DNA from: Desulfocurvus sp.
GTDB lineage: Bacteria > Desulfobacterota > Desulfovibrionia > Desulfovibrionales > Desulfovibrionaceae
Direction: 5' to 3'
Length of the DNA: 16,051 nucleotides
Assembly: GCF_023230885.1 (NCBI RefSeq)
Contig: NZ_JALNWM010000056.1
Location: forward strand, 1 to 16,051
This document shows positions 1 to 6,998 of the stretch, piece after piece. Made by a program: the position numbers and the translations under genes. Every line of letters starts with the position of its first letter. Position 1 is the stretch's first letter. The notes beneath the pieces were generated by a model that worked only from the letters and a program-made list of their open reading frames with translations, ran no database searches and was not told the DNA's origin.

Positions 1-2
1 AA

Positions 3-290
3 ATCACAATCGAAAATGACGACAAGGTCATATCAATAATTTATCTTTCCCCTGAAAAATCAAAATGGCAGTTCAAAAGTGGAGGAATTGAGTTCTGGGC
101 AGAAGTTCTAGACTCAAAATTCCTTGACAAAATGAAGGACAAAAATCTTGATGATATTATTGATCTGAAATTCACCGCAACAGTTGAAACAACAACAACA
201 AAAGAAGCCCACACCAAACAAGTCAAGGTGTCCCGCACTATATCCAATTTTATAATGTTCAGTCCGCCAAAACAACTCGATTTGCTCTAG
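3..290 (+). CDS. Unknown protein, C-terminal 95 residues (5' end outside window)
   Basis: A reading frame is open from the left edge to a TAG at 288-290; its start lies outside the window. The translated piece begins ITIENDDKVISIIYLSPEKS and ends FSPPKQLDLL. It is rich in Lys, Asp, Thr and Ile and has no transmembrane segment. A run of four threonines (ETTTTKEA) sits near the middle. I do not recognise a family. Base composition is strikingly different from the rest of the window: the first 60 bases are about 30% GC and codons end in A or T, while neighbouring genes use almost only G/C-ending codons. This points to acquired DNA. The absence of stops over 95 codons in AT-rich sequence and the protein-like composition favour a real gene. 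Function unknown. Confidence 0.6.
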   Translation: MTIENDDKVISIIYLSPEKSKWQFKSGGIEFWAEVLDSKFLDKMKDKNLDDIIDLKFTATVETTTTKEAHTKQVKVSRTISNFIMFSPPKQLDLL

Positions 291-348
291 CACCAGGAGG
301 AGCGAAGAGCTCCCCACACCTCCGGGCCCCCCGCCCCCGGGCGCCGCG

Positions 349-363
349 CCAATAATCTATTGG
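349..363. repeat. Inverted repeat CCAATA-ATC-TATTGG
   Basis: A perfect 6-base inverted repeat with a 3-base spacer lies in an AT-rich patch just before a TTGACA hexamer (366-371). Its size and its position by a possible -35 element would suit an operator for a dimeric repressor, but this is inference; the matching -10 is poor. Confidence 0.35.
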
Positions 364-401
364 TCTTGACAACAGCCCCGGTTTCGACAACAAACGAGGA
401 A

Positions 402-425
402 CCCGGCGGCACAAGCCGCCACGGG
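402..425 (+). other. Leader hairpin upstream of the 60-codon ORF
   Basis: GGCGGC (405-410), loop ACAA, GCCGCC (415-420) form a perfect 6-bp stem. It extends by CCC/GGG across a two-base bulge to about 9 bp. No T-run follows, so it is not a typical intrinsic terminator. It lies 62 bases before the ATG at 487 and could be a structured leader. Confidence 0.35.
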
Positions 426-486
426 AAGCGCCCCGGCCCGGCCGGGCACCCGCAACCACGACCACGCCCCCCGCAGGAGGACGCGC

Positions 487-669
487 ATGACCCGCACCGC
501 CGCCAACGCCCTGGCCCTGGCCAGGCCCCGCGCGGTCCGGCGTGCCCCCGTCCCCCCCGGCGCCCGCCGCGCCGCCGCTGCCATCCCCGCCGCCACCGCC
601 CGCCCCCTGGTCCAGCGACTATTCCGGGGCGTGACGGGTACGGGCGGCATCTTCCAGTTTAGCCGCTAG
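487..669 (+). CDS. Possible small basic hypothetical protein (60 aa)
   Basis: ATG at 487 is preceded by a full AGGAGG (475-480) at 6-base spacing, the main reason to consider it real. The product (MTRTAANALALARPRAVRR... ending GIFQFSR) is rich in Ala, Arg and Pro and strongly basic. It has no convincing signal peptide or transmembrane segment and no domain I recognise. Third positions are nearly all G or C, as in the real genes here, but in DNA this GC-rich any open frame looks like that. It lies 90 bases upstream of the transporter operon in the same direction, so it could be a leader ORF or an independent small gene. An overlapping frame from 360 lacks a good ribosome binding site. Function unknown. 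Confidence 0.35.
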   Translation: MTRTAANALALARPRAVRRAPVPPGARRAAAAIPAATARPLVQRLFRGVTGTGGIFQFSR

Positions 670-759
670 GTCCCCCGGCTTCTTCGGCAAGGACGCGCGA
701 GCCCCGGCCCGCCGTCCCGGTTCCCTTTCCGCTCACCGTTTCGACCAAGGGAGTCCCGC

Positions 760-1908
760 ATGAAAACCGTGCGCCTGTTCGCCGTCCTGGCGGCCGTGTG
801 TCTGATGACCCTGTCCCTGGCCCCGGCCCGCGCGGCCGAGCCCGTCAAGATCGGCGCCGTGCTCTCCGTCACCGGCCCGGCATCGTTCCTGGGCGAGCCC
901 GAAAAGAACACCCTGCTCCTGTTGCAGGACCGGATCAACGCCGCCGGGGGCATCCTCGGCCGTCCCCTGGAGCTTGTGATCTACGACGACGAGACCGACG
1001 TGAACAAATGCGTGCTCGCCGTGGACAAGCTGCTGAAAAAAGACCGCGTCGTCGCCGTCATCGGCCCCACGGTCTCGGGCAACACCCTGGCCGTGATGAA
1101 CAAGTTCCCCGCCGCCAAGGTGCCGATGATCTCCTGCGCCGCAGCGGAGAAAATCACCCGGCCCGTGAACCCCTGGGTCTTCAAGACCCCGCAGTCCGAC
1201 CGCCAGGCCGTGGCCCGCATCCTGGACCACCTGCGCCAGGCCGGGCTCTCGCGGGTGGCCATCCTCACCGTGTCCGACGGCTTCGGCCAGGCCGGACGCG
1301 CCGTGCTCGCCGAGATGCTGCCCGCCGGGGGCTTCACCCTGGTGGCCGACGAAATCTACGGCCCCAAAGACACGGACATGACCCCGCAGCTGACCAAGAT
1401 CAAGGGCCTCGCCCCCGACGCCATCGTCTGCTGGGGCACCAACCCCGGCCCCGCGGTCATCGCCCGCAACCGCGTGCAGCTCGGCATCCGGACCCCGCTG
1501 TACATGAGCCACGGCGTGGCCTCGAACAAGTTCATCGAGCTGGCGGGCGAGGCCGCCGAGGGCCTGCTGCTGCCCGCCGGGCGCATGGTCGCCGTGGAGC
1601 AGATCGAGGACGGCAACCCCCAGAAGGACGTGCTGGCCGCCTATGTGGCCGACTACGCCGCGCGCTTCGGCGCCCCGCCCTCGACCTTCGGCGGCTACGC
1701 CCACGACGCCCTGGCCCTGGTCCGGGCCGCCATCGAGACCTCCGGCTCCGCCGAGCCCCGGGCCATCCGCGACGCCCTGGAGGCCACCACCGGCTTCGTC
1801 GGCGCCACGGGCGTGTTCAACTTCAGCCCCGAGGACCACAACGGCCTGGACCCCTCCTCCTTCGTCATGGTCGGCATCGAAAACGGCGCCTGGAAGGTCT
1901 TGCGGTAA
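760..1908 (+). CDS. livK: ABC transporter periplasmic substrate-binding protein, HAAT/LivK type
   Basis: This 382-residue protein is the substrate-binding subunit of an amino-acid/amide (HAAT) ABC importer. It starts with a clear Sec signal peptide: Lys2 and Arg5, a hydrophobic core at about 6-21 and a likely cleavage after ARA at 23-25. The mature part opens with EPVKIGAVLSVTGPASFLGE, the typical start of the Peripla_BP_6 fold, followed by INAAGGILGRPLELVIYDDETD and IGPTVSGNTLAV. No lipobox is present (LAAVC has Val before Cys), so it should be soluble in the periplasm. AAGGGA at about 748-753 precedes the ATG. The next gene starts 4 bases after the stop. Ligand cannot be read from the sequence. 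The family includes binders of branched-chain amino acids, amides and aromatic acids, and the CoA ligase downstream makes an aromatic acid plausible. The symbol is by family, not proven specificity. Confidence 0.9.
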   Translation: MKTVRLFAVLAAVCLMTLSLAPARAAEPVKIGAVLSVTGPASFLGEPEKNTLLLLQDRINAAGGILGRPLELVIYDDETDVNKCVLAVDKLLKKDRVVAVIGPTVSGNTLAVMNKFPAAKVPMISCAAAEKITRPVNPWVFKTPQSDRQAVARILDHLRQAGLSRVAILTVSDGFGQAGRAVLAEMLPAGGFTLVADEIYGPKDTDMTPQLTKIKGLAPDAIVCWGTNPGPAVIARNRVQLGIRTPLYMSHGVASNKFIELAGEAAEGLLLPAGRMVAVEQIEDGNPQKDVLAAYVADYAARFGAPPSTFGGYAHDALALVRAAIETSGSAEPRAIRDALEATTGFVGATGVFNFSPEDHNGLDPSSFVMVGIENGAWKVLR

Positions 1909-1912
1909 GCCC

Positions 1913-2794
1913 ATGGACACGGCCAGCCTGCTGCAATACCTCGTCTCCGGCCTGACCGTGGGCAGCACCTACGGCCTGACGGCGCTGGGGTTCACCATCA
2001 TCTTCAACACCACCGGCATCATCAACTTCGCCCAGGGCGAGTTCGTGATGCTGGGCGGCATGCTGGCCGTGATCCTCGGGCAGGCCCTGGGCCTGCCCCT
2101 GGTGCCCGCCGTGCTCGGCGCCGTGGCCCTGACCACCCTGGCCGGCGGGCTGGTGGAGCGCCTGGCCATCCGCCCCGCCCGGGGCGCCAGCCCCATCCAG
2201 CTGGTCATCGTCACCATCGGCGTGTCCATCCTCATCCGCGGGCTGGTCATGCTCCTGTGGGGCAAGGACACCTTCGCCCTGCCCCACTTCTCGGGCATGC
2301 GGCCCATCCTCTTCGCCGGGGCGGCCATGCTGCCCCAGAGCCTGTGGGTGCTGGCGGTAACCCTGACCCTGCTGGCCGCCCTGCGCGCCTTCTTCACCGC
2401 CACCATCCACGGCAAGGCCATGCTCGCCTGCTCCCACGACCCCGGGGCCGCAGCCCTGGTGGGCGTCAACGTGCGGCGCATGGTCCTGGCCTCGTTCATG
2501 CTCTCGGCCCTGGTGGGCGCCGTGGGCGGGGTCATCCTCGCCCCCCTGACCATGACCGCCTACGACGTGGGCATCCTCCTGGGGCTCAAGGGCTTCGCGG
2601 CCTGCATCCTGGGCGGGCTGGGCAACCCCTTCGGCGCCGCCGCCGGGGGGCTCATCCTGGGCGTGCTCGAAGCCTTCGGCGCCGGGCTCGTCTCCTCGGC
2701 CTACAAGGACGCCATCACCTTCATCATCCTGCTGGCGCTGCTCTTCGCGCGGCCCACGGGGCTCTTCGGCGCAAGGAGCGCCGACAGGGTATGA
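1913..2794 (+). CDS. livH: Branched-chain amino acid-type ABC transporter permease, LivH family
   Basis: This 293-residue, highly hydrophobic inner-membrane permease has about eight transmembrane helices. It begins MDTASLLQYLVSGLTVGSTYGLTALGFTIIFNTTGIINFAQGEF, and the GLTALGF...GIINFAQGE segment is the LivH hallmark. The C-terminal half keeps the cytoplasmic loop and the KGFAACILGGLGNPFGAAAGGLILGVLE stretch typical of the family. The frame is open much further upstream (from 1643), but that part overlaps the binding-protein gene in another frame. The ATG at 1913, 4 bases after the upstream stop, gives the correct family length. It overlaps the next gene in an ATGA junction (2791-2794), implying translational coupling. 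It should pair with LivM to form the channel, with substrate set by the binding protein. Confidence 0.92.
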   Translation: MDTASLLQYLVSGLTVGSTYGLTALGFTIIFNTTGIINFAQGEFVMLGGMLAVILGQALGLPLVPAVLGAVALTTLAGGLVERLAIRPARGASPIQLVIVTIGVSILIRGLVMLLWGKDTFALPHFSGMRPILFAGAAMLPQSLWVLAVTLTLLAALRAFFTATIHGKAMLACSHDPGAAALVGVNVRRMVLASFMLSALVGAVGGVILAPLTMTAYDVGILLGLKGFAACILGGLGNPFGAAAGGLILGVLEAFGAGLVSSAYKDAITFIILLALLFARPTGLFGARSADRV

Positions 2795-3774
2795 CTGCCG
2801 GGCGCGGCGCCGGGAACCTGGCGGCCCTGGCGGGCTTCGCGGCGCTGGTGGCCGCCGCCCCCTGGCTTTTGCCCAACGACTACTACCTGTCCACCCTCAT
2901 CCTGGCCTTCCTGAACGCCATGATCGTCATCGGCCTGAACCTGCTGCTGGGCTACGCGGGGCAGATCAGCCTGGGCCACGGCGCGTTCTACGGCCTGGCG
3001 GCCTACACCACCGCCGTGCTCACCGCCGCCCACGGCTGGCCCGTGGGCGCGGGCTGCGCCGCCGGGGTGGCGCTCACCGCCGCCGTGGCCTACCTCATCT
3101 CCATCCCCACCCTGAAGCTGGCGGGCAACTCCCTGGCCATGGCCACCCTGGGCTTCGGGCTCATCGTCCACATCGTCTTCAACGAGGCCATCGCCATCAC
3201 CGGCGGCCCCAGCGGCTTCGTGGGCATCCCGCGCCTGGCGCTCTTCGGCCGCGTCTTCGAGTCCGACCTCGAGTACTATTTCCTTGTCGGCGGGGTGCTC
3301 GTCCTGCTGGCCTGGGCGGCCCTGAACCTCATCGACTCGCGCGTGGGCCGCGCCATGCGCGCCATCCACACCAGCGAGCGCGCCGCCGAGGCCGTGGGCA
3401 TCGACATCACCGGCGCCAAGCGCTTCATCTTCGTGCTCTCGGCGGCCTACGCGGGCCTGGCCGGGGTGCTCTATGCCCACTACCTGTGCTTCGTTGCCCC
3501 CTCGTCCTTCGGCTTCCATTTCTCGGTGACGCTCATCGTCATGGTCGTGCTGGGCGGCATGGCCAGCGTCTGGGGCGCCGTGGCTGGTGCCGTGTTCCTC
3601 ACCGTCCTGCCCGAATTCCTGCGCGCCTTCGAGGATGTGGAAACCCTGCTCTACGGGGCCATCCTCGTGCTGTGCGTCGTCTTCGTGCCCCAGGGCATAG
3701 CCGGGGGCGCCTCGCGGCTGGGCCGCGCGCTGCTGGCGCGCCTGGGCGCGGCCAGGAGGCCCCATGCGCCCTGA
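2791..3774 (+). CDS. livM: Branched-chain amino acid-type ABC transporter permease, LivM family
   Basis: The second channel subunit, 327 residues, multi-spanning. After a short N-terminal helix comes NDYYLSTLILAFLNAMIVIGLNLLLGYAGQISLGHGAFYGLAAYT, the classic LivM signature (GYAGQISLGHGAF). Later come the ATLGFGLIVHIVFNE and GPSGFVGIPRL segments and the cytoplasmic loop GRAMRAIHTSERAAEAVGIDITGAKRFIFVLSAAYAGLAG, which contacts the ATPases. The ATG overlaps the livH stop by four bases. AAGGAG lies at 2773-2778 inside livH, a little distant from the start. The frame is open upstream to 2257, but the LivM family start fits 2791. The 3' end overlaps livG by 11 bases. Arginine- and alanine-rich residues end the protein after the last helix. 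Confidence 0.92.
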   Translation: MTAGRGAGNLAALAGFAALVAAAPWLLPNDYYLSTLILAFLNAMIVIGLNLLLGYAGQISLGHGAFYGLAAYTTAVLTAAHGWPVGAGCAAGVALTAAVAYLISIPTLKLAGNSLAMATLGFGLIVHIVFNEAIAITGGPSGFVGIPRLALFGRVFESDLEYYFLVGGVLVLLAWAALNLIDSRVGRAMRAIHTSERAAEAVGIDITGAKRFIFVLSAAYAGLAGVLYAHYLCFVAPSSFGFHFSVTLIVMVVLGGMASVWGAVAGAVFLTVLPEFLRAFEDVETLLYGAILVLCVVFVPQGIAGGASRLGRALLARLGAARRPHAP

Positions 3775-4540
3775 GCCGCTCCTGCGCTGCCGCGAAATCA
3801 CCGTGCGCTTCGGCGGCGTCACCGCCCTGGCCGACGTGGCCCTGGACGTGCGCCCCGGATCCATCACCAGCATCATCGGCCCCAACGGCGCGGGCAAGAC
3901 CACCCTGCTCGGCGCCATCACCGGCATGGTCCGCACGGCCTCGGGCTCCGTGGCCCTGGCCGGGCGCGACATCTCCGCCCGCCCCGCCCACGCCCGCGCC
4001 CGGGCGGGCATCGTGCGCACCTTCCAGAACCTGGAAGTCTTCACCAACATGACCGTGGTGGAAAACGTCATGACCGGCTGCCACCGCCATGTGCGCTACC
4101 CCGCCCTGGCCGCCCTGCTGCGCACCCCGCGCTACCGCCGCGAGGAGCGCCGCTGCCTGGACCACGCCCTGGACCGGCTGGCCTTCGTCGGCCTCGGCGA
4201 GCTGGCCGACACCCCGGCGGCCGAGCTGGCCTTCGGCCAGCAGCGCGCCCTCGAACTGGCCCGCGCCGTGGCCGCCAACCCCTCGCTGCTGTTGCTCGAC
4301 GAACCCGCCGCCGGGCTGAACATGGCCGAAACCCGCGCCCTGGGCGCCCTCATCCGCCGCATCCGCGACGACCTCGGCGTCACCGTCGTCCTGGTCGAGC
4401 ACGACATGGACCTCGTCATGACCATCTCCGACGAGATCATGGTCCTCAACCACGGCTGCAACCTCGCCCTGGGCACCCCCCGGCAGATACAGAAGAACCC
4501 CGAAGTCGTGCGCGCCTACCTGGGCGACGACGACCTCTAG
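3764..4540 (+). CDS. livG: ABC transporter ATP-binding protein, LivG family
   Basis: A 258-residue cytoplasmic ATPase that powers the LivHM channel. Walker A is GPNGAGKTT at 39-47. The ABC signature is degenerate (LAFGQQ, about 155-160), which is normal for LivG. Walker B is LLLLDEP with Asp179-Glu180, and the switch histidine is in VEHD at about 213. The LivG-specific FQNLEVFTNMTVVENVM region follows the Q-loop, and the C-terminus has the usual GTPRQIQKNPEVVRAYLG. The ATG sits 4 bases after AGGAGG (3754-3759) and overlaps livM by 11 bases, so the two are probably translationally coupled. All residues needed for ATP hydrolysis appear intact. LivF follows 9 bases after the stop. Confidence 0.94.
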   Translation: MRPEPLLRCREITVRFGGVTALADVALDVRPGSITSIIGPNGAGKTTLLGAITGMVRTASGSVALAGRDISARPAHARARAGIVRTFQNLEVFTNMTVVENVMTGCHRHVRYPALAALLRTPRYRREERRCLDHALDRLAFVGLGELADTPAAELAFGQQRALELARAVAANPSLLLLDEPAAGLNMAETRALGALIRRIRDDLGVTVVLVEHDMDLVMTISDEIMVLNHGCNLALGTPRQIQKNPEVVRAYLGDDDL

Positions 4541-4549
4541 AGGCCGCCA

Positions 4550-5281
<732 letters not shown>

Positions 5282-5310
5282 CCCGGGGCACCGCGGCAAC
5301 ACGGCGACAC

Positions 5311-5387
5311 GGGGCGCCGCCCCGGACCCCGCCAGGGGGCGCCGCCCCCTGGACCCCCGCAAGGGGCCAACGGCCCCTTGACCCCGC
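5311..5387. repeat. Three hairpin units each followed by a GACCCC(C)GC tail
   Basis: Unit 1 is GGGGC-GCC-GCCCC (5311-5323) followed by GGACCCCGC. Unit 2 is CCAGGGGGC-GCC-GCCCCCTGG (5332-5352, 9-bp stem) followed by ACCCCCGC. Unit 3 is AAGGGGCC-AAC-GGCCCCTT (5361-5379, 8-bp stem) followed by GACCCCGC. The stems differ but the tail is kept, so this looks like a small array of a diverged intergenic palindromic repeat. Similar GC-rich palindromes are, to my recollection, scattered in Desulfovibrio-type genomes; I could not check this. Confidence 0.65.
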
Positions 5388-5390
5388 ACG

Positions 5391-5440
5391 CCGGTCCGGG
5401 AATGCTGCGGCCCGGGGCCGCCGCAGCATTCCCGGACCGG
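5391..5440. repeat. Perfect 21-bp inverted repeat with 8-base loop
   Basis: The left arm 5391-5411 (CCGGTCCGGGAATGC...) and the right arm 5420-5440 are exact reverse complements around the loop CCGGGGCC (5412-5419). The middle of each arm contains an AATGCTGC/GCAGCATT core that is less GC-rich than the surroundings, so the symmetry is unlikely to be a by-product of composition. It could end the liv transcript or protect its 3' end, be a protein-binding site, or be a mobile palindromic repeat. There is no T-run. Confidence 0.75.
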
Positions 5441-5447
5441 GGGGCCA

Positions 5448-5475
5448 GGGCGGGCTGTCCCCGGGCTGCCCGCCC
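5448..5475. repeat. Hairpin GGGCGGGC / GCCCGCCC
   Basis: Perfect 8-bp stem (5448-5455 and 5468-5475) with a 12-base loop, 7 bases after the 21-bp palindrome. In such GC-rich DNA this is weaker evidence than the neighbouring palindrome, but it continues the same array. Confidence 0.45.
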
Positions 5476-5611
5476 CGCGGAGCGCCGCTTCAGGGCAGGG
5501 GGAAAGGGGCCGGGAGAGGGGGGGGCGTTTCAGGCACCCGGGACGAAATGGGGGGAAGCCGCCCCCGGTGCGCAGCGGCGAAACACAAGACACCGCCAAG
5601 GAGCAGCGACC

Positions 5612-6913
5612 ATGTACTTCGATGCCGAATACGAATGTATGCCGCGCCGGGCGCTGGAGCAGGTGCAGCTGGAACGCCTGCAATCGACCCTGTACCGGAT
5701 TTCGCGCAACGTGCCGTTCTACCGCAAGAAATTCGAGGCCATTGGCCTGGACACCGACGATGTGCGCGACCTGGCCGACCTGCGCAGGCTGCCCTTCACC
5801 ACCAAGGATGACCTGCGCCAGAACTACCCCTACGGCATGTTCGCGGTGCCCATGCGCGAGGTGGTGCGCCTGCACGCCTCCAGCGGCACCACGGGCAAGG
5901 CCGTGGTGGTCGGCTACACGAAAAACGACGTGCGCCGTTGGGCGCGGCTGGCGGCCCGCGTGCTCACGGCGGGCGGGGTCACCAAGGACGACGTGGTCCA
6001 GATCGCCTTCGGCTACGGGCTGTTCACCGGCGGTTTCGGCTTCCACTACGGCGCGGAGCTGCTGGGCGCCTCGGTGGTGCCCAGTTCCCACGGCAACACC
6101 CAGCGCCAGATCCAGATCATCCAGGACTACAAGACCACGGCCCTGGTCTGCACGCCGGGCTACGCCCAGTACCTGGCCAGGCGCATGTACGACGCGGGCG
6201 TCAACGCCAACGCCCTGACCCTGCGCCACGGGCTGTTCGGCGGCGAGCCCTGGAGCGAGGCCATGCGCGGCGCCATCCAGGACGGGCTGAAGCTCACGGC
6301 CACGGACAACTACGGCCTGTCGGAGATCATGGGGCCGGGCGTGGCCGGGGAATGCCTGGAGCAGAACGGGCTGCACCTGAACGAGGACCATTTCCTGGCC
6401 GAGATCATCGACCCGCACACCCTGGAGCCCGTGGCCGAGGGCCAGGTGGGCGAGCTGGTGCTGACCACGCTGACCAAGGAGGCCTTCCCCATGCTGCGCC
6501 TGCGCACGGGCGACCTGACGCGCCTGCTGCCCGGGGGCTGCCCCTGCGGGCGCACCCACCGCAGGCTGGACCGCATCCAGGGCCGCACCGACGACATGTT
6601 CATCCTCAAGGGCGTGAACGTCTATCCCCGGCAGGTGGAAAACGTGCTGGCGACCATCGAGGGCATCGACCCCTGCTTCCAGATCGTGCTGGAGCGCGAG
6701 AACGGGCTGGACCGGGGCACCGTGCTGGTGGAGGCGGGCGCGGACGAGTTCTTCGACGAGATAAAGAAACACCAGATGATCTGCGCGCAGATCCGCGGCC
6801 GCCTGGAGTCCGTCCTCGGGGTGGGTTTCGCGGTGCGCATCGTCGAGCGCGCCAGCCTGTTCGAGGGCCAGACCTGCAAGACCCGCCGCGTGGTGGACAA
6901 GCGCGCCATCTAG
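5612..6913 (+). CDS. paaK: Phenylacetate-CoA ligase family protein (AMP-forming)
   Basis: A 433-residue cytoplasmic adenylating enzyme of the PaaK family, which joins an arylacetate (typically phenylacetate) to coenzyme A using ATP, via an acyl-AMP. The P-loop-like motif ASSGTTGKAVVVGYT is at about 89-103, with Lys96. Also seen are FGYGLFTGGFGFHYGAELLGA, the AMP-binding TDNYGLSEIMGPGVAGEC, the Cys-containing GGCPCGRTHRRLDRIQGRTDDMFILKGVNVYPRQVE, and a C-terminal KTRRVVDKR with the lysine region of the mobile domain. AAGGAG (5598-5603) lies 8 bases before ATG 5612; the open frame runs further upstream to 5378 through the hairpin region, but MYFDAEYECMPRRALEQVQLERLQ is the normal family start. 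It lies downstream of the liv-type importer in the same direction, suggesting uptake and activation of an aromatic acid. The exact acyl substrate is not determined by sequence. Confidence 0.92.
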   Translation: MYFDAEYECMPRRALEQVQLERLQSTLYRISRNVPFYRKKFEAIGLDTDDVRDLADLRRLPFTTKDDLRQNYPYGMFAVPMREVVRLHASSGTTGKAVVVGYTKNDVRRWARLAARVLTAGGVTKDDVVQIAFGYGLFTGGFGFHYGAELLGASVVPSSHGNTQRQIQIIQDYKTTALVCTPGYAQYLARRMYDAGVNANALTLRHGLFGGEPWSEAMRGAIQDGLKLTATDNYGLSEIMGPGVAGECLEQNGLHLNEDHFLAEIIDPHTLEPVAEGQVGELVLTTLTKEAFPMLRLRTGDLTRLLPGGCPCGRTHRRLDRIQGRTDDMFILKGVNVYPRQVENVLATIEGIDPCFQIVLERENGLDRGTVLVEAGADEFFDEIKKHQMICAQIRGRLESVLGVGFAVRIVERASLFEGQTCKTRRVVDKRAI

Positions 6914-6926
6914 CCACGCCGGGAGC

Positions 6927-6985
6927 CGGACGCGACGAGGCCGCGCGGCCCCCCCCGGGGGGGCCGCGCGGCCTCGCTGCGTCCG
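6927..6985. terminator. Large bidirectional hairpin between convergent genes
   Basis: The arms 6936-6956 and 6957-6976 pair almost perfectly (CGAGGCCGCGCGG plus a C-run against its complement). The stem extends outward with CGGACGCG/TGCGTCCG past a small mismatch, giving roughly 28 bp in all. It lies exactly between the ligase stop (6913) and the convergent decarboxylase stop (6999), which is where a shared terminator is expected. There is no T-run on either strand, so termination would rest on the stem or on Rho. Confidence 0.6.
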
Positions 6986-6998
6986 ACGCGTGGCCCGG

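Larger units (their letters stand above)
291..486. other. Intergenic region at the composition switch
   Basis: Composition jumps from AT-rich to GC-rich within a few bases after 290. The stretch contains a short stem (GGAGC/GCTCC, 299-313) without a T-run, a perfect small inverted repeat at 349-363, a TTGACA hexamer at 366-371 without a convincing -10, and a hairpin at 402-425. No gene was found before the candidate start at 487. No tRNA or obvious attachment-site repeat is visible. Confidence 0.5.
5282..5611. other. Gene-free gap with GC-rich hairpin array
   Basis: No protein-coding frame is convincing between the livF stop and the ligase start. The first 195 bases hold five perfect hairpins: stems of 5, 9, 8, 21 and 8 bp. 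The rest is G-rich and unstructured to my eye until AAGGAG at 5598-5603, which serves the ligase. No T-run follows any hairpin, and no sigma-70 or sigma-54 promoter is evident, so how the ligase is transcribed is unclear. Confidence 0.7.

Noticed and set aside
366..394. Sigma-70 promoter with TTGACA at 366-371
   Set aside because: The -35 is perfect, but at 16-18 bases downstream there is only AACAAA-like sequence, not a usable -10, so I did not list it as a promoter.
760..840. Lipoprotein signal in the binding protein (LAAVC at residues 10-14)
   Set aside because: The residue before Cys is Val, not Gly, Ala or Ser, and a standard ARA cleavage site follows at 23-25.
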